Part shown: piece by piece, positions 42,114-51,038 of the stretch
How positions within the stretch are numbered: the first letter of the stretch is position 1
Layout: each line of letters starts with the position of its first letter
From: CAYVXE01 sp964455375
GTDB lineage: Bacteria; Zhuqueibacterota; Zhuqueibacteria; Oceanimicrobiales; Oceanimicrobiaceae
Assembly: GCA_964455375.1 (NCBI GenBank)
Contig: CAYVXE010000003.1
Span: 1 to 64,000, forward strand
DNA length: 64,000 nucleotides
Direction of reading: 5' to 3'
The notes under the pieces: model-generated
Seen by the model: only the letters and a program-made list of their open reading frames with translations
What the model was told of the DNA's origin: nothing
The model's database searches: none
Position numbers and translations under genes: made by a program

Positions 42114-43232
42114 ATGAAATTTAAAGTAAATAAAAAAGTTTTTTTCCAGGCAATTCAAAATATAATTGGTGTGGTGCCGGTCAAAACCACAATCCCTATT
42201 TTAGGAAATATTTTGCTTGACTTGAAAGGTAACGCACTTATGCTTACCGGCACTGATTTAGAAGTTTCGATTTCGACTGAAATAGATGTTCTGGGTGAAA
42301 AAGATGGAGCCGTGGCGATACCTGCTAAAATTTTGTTTGAAATAGTTAGGGAACTACCGGACATTCCATTGGAAGTTTCCTGTGACGAAGAGTTTAAAAT
42401 TACGCTCAACACAGAAAAGGGTTATTATAAACTATCCGGTGAAACCAAAGATGATTTTCCAAAAATATCTGTTGAAGAAACAAAGGGTTCTTTCACCATC
42501 GAGACGGAACGTTTTCAAAGAATGATAAATAATACCATTTTTGCTGTATCAACGGATGAATTGCGAACAACATTGATGGGAGTGTTTTTGAAAGTGATGG
42601 AGAATGAACTTAGATTAGTTTCCACTGATGGTCACCGCCTCGTAAAAATTGTCGATAATAACTTTCCTGCGGACGGGTTAGATAGTGAGACGATAATCCC
42701 AACCAAAGCTTTGAATTTACTGGTAAAAAATTTGCAGAATGTCCAGAAAATAAAAATTAACCTCAGTGATGATCATATAGTCTTTGAGTTGGGTAACACA
42801 ACTATTTTCAGTAAAAGCATTGAGGGACAGTTTCCGAATTATGAACGCGTTATTCCCAGCGATAATGACAAAAGTTTGGTTGTGAACAGGGAACTTTTAA
42901 GTTCGTCCGTGAAACGAGTTGCTATTTTTTCAAATTCAATTACTCACCAAATTAGACTTTCTATTTCACAAAGAAGCATGCTGATCAAATCAGAGGACAT
43001 TGAATTTGGCGGTGAGGCTCAGGAAAGCATCGATATTGATTACAGAGATGAATCATTAGATGTTGGTTATAATGCAAACTATCTTCTTGATATTTTAAGA
43101 CATCTGGATACAGACGAAGTTGAAATTAAAGTTAAAGATTCGGTTAGCGCTGGAATCATTTATCCATCTCAGCAAAAAGAAAACGAAGAGATGCTTATGC
43201 TTCTAATGCCCATACGACTCAACGAAGATTAA
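42114..43232 (+). CDS. dnaN: DNA polymerase III subunit beta (sliding clamp)
   Basis: A 372-residue clamp protein with the three-domain pattern: start M-K-F-K-V-N-K-K-V-F, then I-L-G-N-I-L-L-D, T-T-L-M-G-V-F-L-K and G-H-R-L-V-K-I near the middle, and the C-terminal M-L-L-M-P-I-R-L. It encircles DNA and tethers polymerases. It is the first gene past oriC on the plus strand, with recF 15 bases downstream. Normal length. Confidence 0.97.
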   Translation: MKFKVNKKVFFQAIQNIIGVVPVKTTIPILGNILLDLKGNALMLTGTDLEVSISTEIDVLGEKDGAVAIPAKILFEIVRELPDIPLEVSCDEEFKITLNTEKGYYKLSGETKDDFPKISVEETKGSFTIETERFQRMINNTIFAVSTDELRTTLMGVFLKVMENELRLVSTDGHRLVKIVDNNFPADGLDSETIIPTKALNLLVKNLQNVQKIKINLSDDHIVFELGNTTIFSKSIEGQFPNYERVIPSDNDKSLVVNRELLSSSVKRVAIFSNSITHQIRLSISQRSMLIKSEDIEFGGEAQESIDIDYRDESLDVGYNANYLLDILRHLDTDEVEIKVKDSVSAGIIYPSQQKENEEMLMLLMPIRLNED

Positions 43233-43247
43233 GATAAATGTTTTTGT

Positions 43248-44378
43248 ATGGTACTTAAAAGATTGAGGTTAACTAATTTTCGGAACTATACGAAAGCAGA
43301 CGTTGCATTTTCATCAAGTATGAACATAATTTATGGGTTAAACGCGCAGGGAAAAACGAATTTTTTAGAAGCCATATATTTGCTCTGCTTAGGCAGGAGT
43401 TTTAGATTAGCCAGGAACCAGGATTTGATAAAAGGAGAAGAAGATTTTTTTCTCTTAGAAGGGGAGTTTATTTTAGATAACGGAATAGATAAAAAAGTCG
43501 TATTAAACTATATCAGGGATCGACGAAAAGAAATTAGCGTTAATCGAAAAAAAATAAGAGGTCATTCCGAAATTTTCGGTCATTTTCCGGTTGTCGTAAT
43601 GGCTCCTGACGAATTTAAAATTACGTCCGGTGGTCCAGCAGAGCGACGACGTTTTTTAGATATTCTTTTATCCCAAGTCAGTTTATCTTACCTGGTCAAT
43701 CTACAGGAATATTCCCGTACTTTAAAACAAAGAAATAAAATTTTACAGTGTCTTCGGGATGGAAAAAACGTTTCTTCTTCGGCTATGGAACCATGGTCGG
43801 ATAAATTAGTAGACGTGGGGAGTAAGATAATCGTTAGCCGCAGAAAATTCATAGAGGACTTTTCATCTCTTCTTACGGATATTTATCAGAATTTTTCACG
43901 GACAAAAGATAAGTTGACCGTTCATCTGCAATCGAAAATTAGTTTTTCCGATGGCGAAAAACTGAAACGTAATTTTGAAGTGGAACTTTTGAAAAATAAG
44001 GAAAGGGAAAAAATATTTGGGTCTACCCTTGTTGGCCCGCATAGAGATGATGTTATTTTTCAAATTAACGGCATGGATTTGCGGAGATTTGGTTCGCGTG
44101 GTGAGCATAAATCGGTATTAATATCGATAAAAATTGCAGAGTTTCACTATATTCAGGAGAGGCGAAAAGAAGTGCCTCTCTTACTTTTAGATGATTGTTA
44201 TTCGGAATTAGATGAGTTCAGAGAAGAACAGGTTTTTGATTCTTTACAAAATCTGGGTCAAATCTGTTTAACAACTCCTAAAGTTGATTCCGCACCGGAT
44301 AATGAATTTTTGAAAAAATTATTTAAAAATCATAGCCAGATCTATATTGAGGGAGGCAACGTTGTCTGCCAGAATTAA
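43248..44378 (+). CDS. recF: DNA replication and repair protein RecF
   Basis: A 376-residue SMC-like ATPase that helps load RecA at gaps. Walker A G-L-N-A-Q-G-K-T (30-37) lies in I-I-Y-G-L-N-A-Q, the signature region is S-R-G-E-H-K-S-V-L-I, and Walker B is L-L-L-L-D-D-C-Y-S-E-L-D. Length is normal. Its end contains the start of dciA, so the genes overlap and are probably coupled. Confidence 0.96.
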   Translation: MVLKRLRLTNFRNYTKADVAFSSSMNIIYGLNAQGKTNFLEAIYLLCLGRSFRLARNQDLIKGEEDFFLLEGEFILDNGIDKKVVLNYIRDRRKEISVNRKKIRGHSEIFGHFPVVVMAPDEFKITSGGPAERRRFLDILLSQVSLSYLVNLQEYSRTLKQRNKILQCLRDGKNVSSSAMEPWSDKLVDVGSKIIVSRRKFIEDFSSLLTDIYQNFSRTKDKLTVHLQSKISFSDGEKLKRNFEVELLKNKEREKIFGSTLVGPHRDDVIFQINGMDLRRFGSRGEHKSVLISIKIAEFHYIQERRKEVPLLLLDDCYSELDEFREEQVFDSLQNLGQICLTTPKVDSAPDNEFLKKLFKNHSQIYIEGGNVVCQN

Positions 44379-44658
44379 AACAGTAGAATCCATCGGTGAG
44401 TCTCTTACAAAGATGCTGAAGAAGATTGGCATTGATCAGAAAGTGCGTGAATATGATGTGATTTATCACTGGCCGGAAATTGTTGGTGAACAGGTGGCTT
44501 CGGTAACCAAAGCGCTTCGGATCGTCGATGGCGTCCTTTATGTGAAAGTTAAAAACAGCACATGGCGGAATGAATTAACATTTCTAAAAAATGAGATTTT
44601 AACAAAAATATCAGAGCAGAATGAGTGCGCCTCGGTTTTTGATATAAGGCTCATATAA
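44362..44658 (+). CDS. dciA: DciA/DUF721 family protein, putative helicase loader
   Basis: A 98-residue protein from the TTG at 44362 (M-S-A-R-I-K-T-V-E-S). I chose this start because GAGGGAGG precedes it at about six bases; an in-frame TTG 15 bases upstream lies within that ribosome binding site. The family pattern is clear: W-P-E-I-V-G-E-Q-V-A, then G-V-L-Y-V-K-V-K-N-S-T-W-R-N-E-L and L-K-N-E-I-L. DciA proteins interact with replicative helicase DnaB in bacteria lacking DnaC or DnaI. The first 17 bases overlap recF and gyrB follows 22 bases later, which is the usual neighbourhood. Confidence 0.85.
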   Translation: MSARIKTVESIGESLTKMLKKIGIDQKVREYDVIYHWPEIVGEQVASVTKALRIVDGVLYVKVKNSTWRNELTFLKNEILTKISEQNECASVFDIRLI

Positions 44659-44680
44659 TTTTATTTAAGGTACCCGGTTT

Positions 44681-46618
44681 ATGGTGAATGACAAAAAGGA
44701 AAATAAAGCAAACGGAAACGGAAACGGAAATTACGACGCGTCACAAATTCAGGTTTTAAAAGGTCTTGAAGCGGTTCGAAAGCGGCCAGCAATGTATATT
44801 GGTGATTTGAGTGTTCGCGGTCTCAATCATTTAATTTATGAAGTTGTAGATAATAGCATCGATGAAGTATTAGCCGGTTATTGCTCAAGGATAACGATTA
44901 TTTTAAACAAGGACGGAAGCGTTACCGTTATGGATGACGGCCGTGGCATCCCGGTGGATTTACACCCCACAGAAAAACGCCCGGCTTTGGAAGTTGTGAT
45001 GACGGTGTTACATGCGGGAGGGAAATTTGATAAAAACACCTACAAGGTTTCCGGCGGTCTGCATGGGGTCGGTGTTTCTGTGGTTAATGCATTGTCGGAA
45101 TGGTGTGAAGTTGAAGTCTACAGAGACGGCAACGTTTATTTTCAAAGATATCAAAAAGGCATTCCTGATGCAGACTTAAAGATTATCGGAAAGACCAAAA
45201 AAACCGGAACAAAAACAACATTTATGCCGGATTCCAGTATTTTCAAAAGCGTAAAGTTTAGTTATGATATCGTGTCGGATAGAATGCGTGAACTGGCTTT
45301 TCTGAATAAAAACCTTGAAATTCATTTAAAAGATGAAAACACAGAAAAAGAAGTGCAGTATTTATATGAAGGCGGCCTCATTTCTTTTATCGAGTATTTA
45401 AATCTCAGCAAAGAGCCTCTGTATAAAAAACCCATCTACATTACCGCAGAAAAAGATGACGTCAACATAGAAATAGCCTTGCAGCATAATGATTCTTATG
45501 TGGAAAATATTTATACGTACGTCAATAATATTCATACAATTGAAGGTGGCTCGCATCTGGTTGGGTTTAAAGCGGCGCTCACCAGAACTCTTAACAGTTA
45601 CGCCCAGAAGAACAACCTTTTAAAAAAGGAGAACATCACTCTTTCTGGTGATGATGTGCGTGAAGGCCTGACCGCGGTGATTAGCGCCAAAGTCATGGAA
45701 CCTCAATTCGAAGGTCAAACAAAGACCAAACTTGGCAACAGTGAAGTTAAAGGAATTACCGAGTCCATTGTAGGCGATGGATTGGGGTCTTTCCTTGAAG
45801 AGAACCCGAGTGTGGGCAAACGAATTATTGAAAAAGCTCTCACTGCAGCCCGTTCTCGTGAGGCGGCACGGAAAGCGAGAGAACTCACACGGCGAAAAAG
45901 CGCACTCGAAGGAGGAGCCCTTCCGGGAAAGCTCGCTGATTGCTCAATCCAGGATCCGTCGAAGTGCGAGCTTTACCTCGTGGAAGGAGATTCTGCCGGC
46001 GGTTCTGCAAAACAGGGTCGTGACCGGCGATTTCAGGCAATTCTGCCCCTGAAAGGTAAAATTCTCAATGTGGAAAAATCACGTTTAGATAAAATAGTCT
46101 CTAATGAGGAAATTCGTACCATCGTTTCTGCTTTGGGAACGGGTATTGGCGGAGAGGATTTTGATGACTCAAGACTACGCTACCATAAAATAATAATTAT
46201 GACGGATGCCGATGTGGACGGGTCACACATTCGTACCCTTTTACTGACGTTTTTCTTTCGCTATATGAAACCGTTGGTGGAAAAAGGGTATGTCTACATA
46301 GCACAACCACCACTGTACAGAGTTCATAAAGGAAAAGAAGATCATTATGTTTATGATGAAGAAGAGCGGAATAAAATTTTGAACCGAATGGGAAACAATG
46401 GTGTTACCGTACAGCGCTATAAAGGTTTGGGAGAGATGAACCCGGAACAACTTTGGAACACGACCATGGACCCGGAACATCGAACCACGTTGCAGGTAAC
46501 CATCGAAGAAGCCTTTGAAGCCGATCACATCTTTTCCGTTTTAATGGGGGGGAATGTGGAACTGCGGCGAAAATTTATTGAAGAGAATGCGCATTATGTC
46601 AAGAATCTGGATATCTAA
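44681..46618 (+). CDS. gyrB: DNA gyrase subunit B
   Basis: A 645-residue ATPase subunit of DNA gyrase, the short form without the E. coli insertion. The GHKL ATP site has E-V-V-D-N-S-I-D-E, D-D-G-R-G-I-P-V-D and G-G-L-H-G-V-G-V-S. The TOPRIM part has L-Y-L-V-E-G-D-S-A-G-G-S-A-K, L-P-L-K-G-K-I-L-N-V-E and D-A-D-V-D-G-S-H-I-R. It adds negative supercoils with GyrA. A low-complexity N-terminal extension K-A-N-G-N-G-N-G-N precedes the family start. gyrA follows 20 bases later. Confidence 0.98.
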   Translation: MVNDKKENKANGNGNGNYDASQIQVLKGLEAVRKRPAMYIGDLSVRGLNHLIYEVVDNSIDEVLAGYCSRITIILNKDGSVTVMDDGRGIPVDLHPTEKRPALEVVMTVLHAGGKFDKNTYKVSGGLHGVGVSVVNALSEWCEVEVYRDGNVYFQRYQKGIPDADLKIIGKTKKTGTKTTFMPDSSIFKSVKFSYDIVSDRMRELAFLNKNLEIHLKDENTEKEVQYLYEGGLISFIEYLNLSKEPLYKKPIYITAEKDDVNIEIALQHNDSYVENIYTYVNNIHTIEGGSHLVGFKAALTRTLNSYAQKNNLLKKENITLSGDDVREGLTAVISAKVMEPQFEGQTKTKLGNSEVKGITESIVGDGLGSFLEENPSVGKRIIEKALTAARSREAARKARELTRRKSALEGGALPGKLADCSIQDPSKCELYLVEGDSAGGSAKQGRDRRFQAILPLKGKILNVEKSRLDKIVSNEEIRTIVSALGTGIGGEDFDDSRLRYHKIIIMTDADVDGSHIRTLLLTFFFRYMKPLVEKGYVYIAQPPLYRVHKGKEDHYVYDEEERNKILNRMGNNGVTVQRYKGLGEMNPEQLWNTTMDPEHRTTLQVTIEEAFEADHIFSVLMGGNVELRRKFIEENAHYVKNLDI

Positions 46619-46638
46619 ATTAGTGGAGCAATGACAGC

Positions 46639-49068
46639 ATGAACCAACGGGACAGAGTAATTCCGATCTTTATTGAAAAGGAAATGAAAGATTCATACAT
46701 CGACTATTCCATGTCGGTCATTGTATCTCGAGCATTACCAGATGTGCGGGACGGTTTAAAACCGGTGCACAGAAGAGTTCTTTACGGTATGAACGACCTG
46801 GGCTTGCGACCGGGATCATCGTATAAAAAGAGCGCAAGGATTGTCGGAGAGGTCTTGGGTAAATATCATCCACACGGGGACTCTGCGGTGTATGACTCTA
46901 TGGTGCGGATGGTTCAGGACTTTTCACTCCGCTATCCTTTGGTTGACGGACAGGGAAATTTCGGCTCCGTTGATGGAGATTCTCCTGCGGCCATGCGATA
47001 CACCGAAGCAAAATTAAAAAAAATCGCCGAAGAGCTATTACGCGATCTTGACAAAAACACGGTGGATTTTGTTCCCAATTTTGACGACTCTTTAAAAGAG
47101 CCGACCGTTCTTCCCTCGGTTATTCCCAATTTACTGATTAACGGTTCGTCGGGAATTGCAGTGGGTATGGCGACGAATATTCCCCCCCACAATTTAGGTG
47201 AGGTCGTCGATGCCCTGATAACCCTTATCGATGATCCGGAAGCGACCATCGAAGCGCTCATGCAGCACATTCACGGCCCGGATTTCCCCACCGCTGCGAT
47301 TATTTACGGTGCGACCGGTATCTCTGATGCCTACAAAACCGGCCGCGGCAGAGTGGTTATTCGTGCCCGGGCCACAACCGAAATCGTAAAGGATAGTCGT
47401 GAGCGTATTGTTGTGAGCGAACTGCCCTATCAAGTTAATAAAGCAAACCTCATTGAAAAAATAGCCGAACTAACGCGGGAGCGCAAGCTTGAGGGAATTT
47501 CTGACATCCGGGATGAATCGGACCGTGACGGAATGCGGCTCGTTATTGAGCTCAAACGGGATGCATTTGCCGAAGTTGTCCTCAACCAACTTTATAAACA
47601 TACGCAGATGCAAAACACCTTTGGGGTTATAATGCTTGCGCTTGTCCAGGGAGTACCAAAGGTTCTCAATCTCAAAGAAATGTTGCGGTATTTCATTGAC
47701 TTTCGTCATGAAGTCGTGGTCAGGAGAGCAAGGTTTGAACTGGAGAAAGCTGAGAAACGCGCACATATTTTAGAAGGATTAAAAATTTGTCTGGATAATA
47801 TCGATCAAATTGTTGAACTGATCAAAAAGTCCAAAAACCCGGAAGATGCCCGCAACGCGTTAATGAAACGGTTTAAATTGTCACAAATTCAAGCACAGGC
47901 AATTTTAGATATGCGCCTGCAGCGCTTAACCGGCCTGGAACGCAAAAAAATTGAAGATGAATACCGTGAAGTGATCAAGCATATTGAAGAAATTAAATCG
48001 CTTCTCCAAAATGAGCCGAAAAGAATGCAGCTTATTAAGGATGAACTGCTTGAGGTTAGGGAAAAATATTCTGATGATCGCAGAACCGAAATAGTAGCTG
48101 CAACCGAAGAGTTTTCTATCGAAGATATGATCGCTGAGGAAGATATGGTGATCACCATATCTCACACCGGTTTTATTAAACGCTTCCCGGTGTCGAGTTA
48201 CCGGCGGCAGTTGCGCGGTGGCAGGGGTTCAACGGGTGCCAAGACGAAAGAAGAGGATTTTATAGAACATCTCTTTGTAGCTTCCACACATCACTATATT
48301 TTATTTTTCACCAGAAGCGGACGTTGCCACTGGTTAAAAGTTCATGAAATACCACAGGCAGGACGGGCAACAAAAGGCAGAGCAATCGTCAATTTACTGC
48401 AAATTTCAAAAGATGAAAAAATCGCTGCGTTCATTGCCGTGAAAGAATTTGACGAGGAACAGTTTTTGGTGATGGCTACCAAACAGGGTCTTATTAAAAA
48501 AACGAAGTTGTCATCATACAGCCATCCGCGCAAAGGTGGTATAAATGCCATAAATATTCGCGAAAACGACATCCTCATCGATGCAAGACTTTCGAACGGG
48601 AACCATGATATTTTGTTAGGAACATATAAAGGGCTTTCCATACGGTTCCATGAAAAAGAAGTTCGGGATATGGGACGAACAGCGTCCGGCGTGCGGGGAA
48701 TTAACCTGAGCGAAGACGATTATGTCATTGGCATGGTCGTCATAAAGCGTGAAGGAACGGTGCTGGTTGTCACTGAAAAAGGGTTGGGTAAACGCACGGG
48801 ACTTGGGGAATATCGCGTGAGTCACCGGGCCGGGAAAGGAGTTTTTACGATTAAGGCAAATGAGAAAACCGGTAATGTCGTTGCCCTGAAAGAGGTGATG
48901 GATGATGATGATATTATGATTATCACCATAAATGGCGTCGTTATTCGCCAAAACGTTAAAGCGTTGAAAACTCAGGGTAGAGCGACACAGGGATTTCGAT
49001 TGATTCGATTAGACGATGACGACCGGGTAGCAGATGTTGCAAGAGTCATAAGAGAGGAAGAAGCTTAA
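46639..49068 (+). CDS. gyrA: DNA gyrase subunit A
   Basis: An 809-residue breakage-reunion subunit. The catalytic Tyr is at 121 in A-A-M-R-Y-T-E-A. The quinolone-resistance region H-P-H-G-D-S-A-V-Y-D keeps the Ser and Asp of sensitive wild types (82 and 86). The C-terminal domain has the six-bladed propeller repeats and a GyrA box Q-L-R-G-G-R-G (canonical Q-R-R-G-G-K-G), so it is a gyrase rather than topoisomerase IV. A terminator follows at 49079. Confidence 0.97.
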   Translation: MNQRDRVIPIFIEKEMKDSYIDYSMSVIVSRALPDVRDGLKPVHRRVLYGMNDLGLRPGSSYKKSARIVGEVLGKYHPHGDSAVYDSMVRMVQDFSLRYPLVDGQGNFGSVDGDSPAAMRYTEAKLKKIAEELLRDLDKNTVDFVPNFDDSLKEPTVLPSVIPNLLINGSSGIAVGMATNIPPHNLGEVVDALITLIDDPEATIEALMQHIHGPDFPTAAIIYGATGISDAYKTGRGRVVIRARATTEIVKDSRERIVVSELPYQVNKANLIEKIAELTRERKLEGISDIRDESDRDGMRLVIELKRDAFAEVVLNQLYKHTQMQNTFGVIMLALVQGVPKVLNLKEMLRYFIDFRHEVVVRRARFELEKAEKRAHILEGLKICLDNIDQIVELIKKSKNPEDARNALMKRFKLSQIQAQAILDMRLQRLTGLERKKIEDEYREVIKHIEEIKSLLQNEPKRMQLIKDELLEVREKYSDDRRTEIVAATEEFSIEDMIAEEDMVITISHTGFIKRFPVSSYRRQLRGGRGSTGAKTKEEDFIEHLFVASTHHYILFFTRSGRCHWLKVHEIPQAGRATKGRAIVNLLQISKDEKIAAFIAVKEFDEEQFLVMATKQGLIKKTKLSSYSHPRKGGINAINIRENDILIDARLSNGNHDILLGTYKGLSIRFHEKEVRDMGRTASGVRGINLSEDDYVIGMVVIKREGTVLVVTEKGLGKRTGLGEYRVSHRAGKGVFTIKANEKTGNVVALKEVMDDDDIMIITINGVVIRQNVKALKTQGRATQGFRLIRLDDDDRVADVARVIREEEA

Positions 49069-49078
49069 ATTTTCCACA

Positions 49079-49104
49079 GGGTTATCTGGAGGGTAACCCT
49101 TTTT
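49079..49104 (+). terminator. Intrinsic terminator of gyrB-gyrA
   Basis: Hairpin GGGTTA-TCTGGAGGG-TAACCC (49079-49099) followed by TTTTT (49100-49104) 11 bases after the gyrA stop. The next gene starts only 30 bases later, so either its promoter lies in gyrA or readthrough occurs. Confidence 0.75.
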
Positions 49105-49133
49105 CCTTAACTTAACCATAGGGATCAAAAACG

Positions 49134-50453
49134 ATGTTGAATCTATGGGAAACAGAGAAGAAGCGCCTCACCGAAATATTTTTGCATGAAATCGTCGGCA
49201 ATTCTAGGGCCATTTCGTTTGCTGTTCTTTTGGAGAAACAAGTTCCCGAGCTGTTTCTGGTCTATCTCAAGCGCAAACTAAAGCAAAATCTCATTCGTGA
49301 AAAAATCATTCAATATCAACCAAGTCAGCGAATTCCTTTATTGGAAGAGATCGTTCATCGTAAAATTGAGAAGCTATTGGACGAACTGACTGCTGATATT
49401 GTTTTGGGTAGGGATGAACTCTCGCGGCTCGCTGGAAAGCTCATCTCCTTCCAGATTGACATTCTGGCCAGGCCACGACAGAAAATGACGGAAATTCTTT
49501 TCCACGAATCCGAAACAAGAACAACGAAAGATATTATCAAAATTCTCACTGAATTTGATGAAAAGCGTCATTTCATACAAAGTCTTACGAGGACTCTTTC
49601 GGCCAGGAAAAGGGATGAAATTTCAAAAAAAGTATTTCGTTTGCAGTCCAGAAAAATTGAGCGACAGGTTTACAAGGAAAACCCGATTTCAGCTCTCATG
49701 AATGAAATTGATGCTTTTTGTGAATTTAAGAAAGGTCTCGGTGATAAGAATCACGACGTGATTACGTCAACCATTCTTCTTGGATTTCTGAAGGCCCGCA
49801 ATTTACACCATGTGTCGGAAGAGTTTAAAGATGAAGCAGACGAAAAGGAATTCTGGACTCACGACGAAATAGAAAGTGCTCTGCAACGCCACGCAGTCGT
49901 GGGCCCCCCGGAGCTTGACGAAACCTTAAGCGTGGAAGAGACGTCAATAACGGAAAAGGACCCGATGGCAGTGAGATTTGTTCCACCTGAGTCTGAAATA
50001 GATTTAGGCATCGAACCGGGAAACCGTTTGACAACGGACCGAACCATAAAGATTCGTTTTGAGGAAATGTTCGAAAGTGCTCGTGAAGAACCGGAGACAA
50101 GCGAGCAGGGGGAATCTTTAAAAGAAAGCCCTTCGCTTCAACCACAAGAGAATGTATGTCAGGTGCAACGAGAAAACAGATATCAAAAAGATCGGAAACA
50201 TTCGGAACTTGCCTGGGAGAAAATTATTAAGCCGGATCAAAGAAAAATTTTGTTAAATAAAATATTTTCTAAAAGTGATCAGGATTTTTCCCGGTTTTTC
50301 GATCGGGTTGAAAAAGCGCGGTTCTGGAATGAGGCAAAGGCGATTATAGATGGGGAGCTGGAAAAACGAAATATCAATATTAATGCCAACGAAGCCTTGC
50401 TTTTAGGGGATATTGTCTTTGCCAGATTTAAAATCAAAAATGAAACGCAATAA
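49134..50453 (+). CDS. Unrecognised 439-residue cytoplasmic protein
   Basis: No family recognised. It has no signal peptide and no membrane segment. The first 220 residues are predicted helical and basic (F-L-V-Y-L-K-R-K-L-K-Q-N-L-I-R-E-K-I), the middle (about 230-340) is acidic and Pro/Glu/Ser-rich and likely disordered (D-E-T-L-S-V-E-E-T-S-I-T-E-K-D), and the last 90 residues are again helical (L-N-K-I-F-S-K-S-D-Q-D-F-S-R-F-F-D-R-V). The shape suggests a two-lobed adaptor joined by a flexible linker. It lies just behind the gyrA terminator and abuts bioY, with no space between stop and start. No catalytic motif or repeats were seen. It may be lineage-specific. Confidence 0.75.
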   Translation: MLNLWETEKKRLTEIFLHEIVGNSRAISFAVLLEKQVPELFLVYLKRKLKQNLIREKIIQYQPSQRIPLLEEIVHRKIEKLLDELTADIVLGRDELSRLAGKLISFQIDILARPRQKMTEILFHESETRTTKDIIKILTEFDEKRHFIQSLTRTLSARKRDEISKKVFRLQSRKIERQVYKENPISALMNEIDAFCEFKKGLGDKNHDVITSTILLGFLKARNLHHVSEEFKDEADEKEFWTHDEIESALQRHAVVGPPELDETLSVEETSITEKDPMAVRFVPPESEIDLGIEPGNRLTTDRTIKIRFEEMFESAREEPETSEQGESLKESPSLQPQENVCQVQRENRYQKDRKHSELAWEKIIKPDQRKILLNKIFSKSDQDFSRFFDRVEKARFWNEAKAIIDGELEKRNININANEALLLGDIVFARFKIKNETQ

Positions 50454-51038
50454 ATGATGCATGTCAAGGCGGGAACGAGCTTAAGAAATGCCCCAGTGCG
50501 TTTGTATGTTCTGGCAAGCCTGTTTGCCGGGCTAACCGCGGTGGGAGCGTTCATCAGAATTCCGTTGCCAATCGTTCCGTTTACGCTACAGGACTTTTTT
50601 GTTTTGCTTTCAGGTTCCGTGCTTGGGCCGGCGTTTGGCTTTTTGAGCCAGATGTTGTATTTGACCATGGGGTTGATTGGCTTGCCTGTTTTTGCAAATG
50701 GTGGTGGACCCGCATATATTTTTCAACCGACCTTCGGCTACTTGCTCGCCTTCCCACTCTGTTCGTACTTGATCGGATATTTGCTTTATAGAAAAGGGGC
50801 AAAGACCGAACTAACGTTTTCAACGGTACTCATCGTCAATCTATTGGGCTACCTGGTCATTTACTCGCTTGGAATCTTGATTCTTTATGTGAACTTGAAT
50901 TACGTTGTTGGTCAGTCAAGACTTTTTTCAGAAGTTCTCTGGCTGGGTTGTTTTATCTTTATTCCGGGAAGTCTCATAAAGGCCACCATTAGCGCATTTG
51001 TTACGTTGAAATTAACGAATGTTTTAAACAGGTTATGA
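50454..51038 (+). CDS. bioY: Biotin transporter BioY (ECF substrate-binding subunit)
   Basis: A 194-residue integral membrane protein with about six helices. The family segment L-G-P-A-F-G-F-L-S-Q-M-L-Y-L-T-M-G-L (written here with breaks), the biotin-binding loop G-L-P-V-F-A-N-G-G-G-P, and the P-T-F-G-Y-L-L-A-F motif are present. It captures biotin; no ECF ATPase (bioM) or transmembrane (bioN) gene is adjacent, so it works alone or with a shared energy-coupling module. It starts directly after the stop of the preceding gene and overlaps anmK by four bases (ATGA). No BirA operator was seen. Confidence 0.93.
   Translation: MMHVKAGTSLRNAPVRLYVLASLFAGLTAVGAFIRIPLPIVPFTLQDFFVLLSGSVLGPAFGFLSQMLYLTMGLIGLPVFANGGGPAYIFQPTFGYLLAFPLCSYLIGYLLYRKGAKTELTFSTVLIVNLLGYLVIYSLGILILYVNLNYVVGQSRLFSEVLWLGCFIFIPGSLIKATISAFVTLKLTNVLNRL

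Noticed and set aside
50400..50460. Biotin operator in front of bioY
   Set aside because: bioY begins directly at the stop of the preceding gene and no BirA-type palindrome (TTGTAAAC-N15-GTTTACAA-like) is present.
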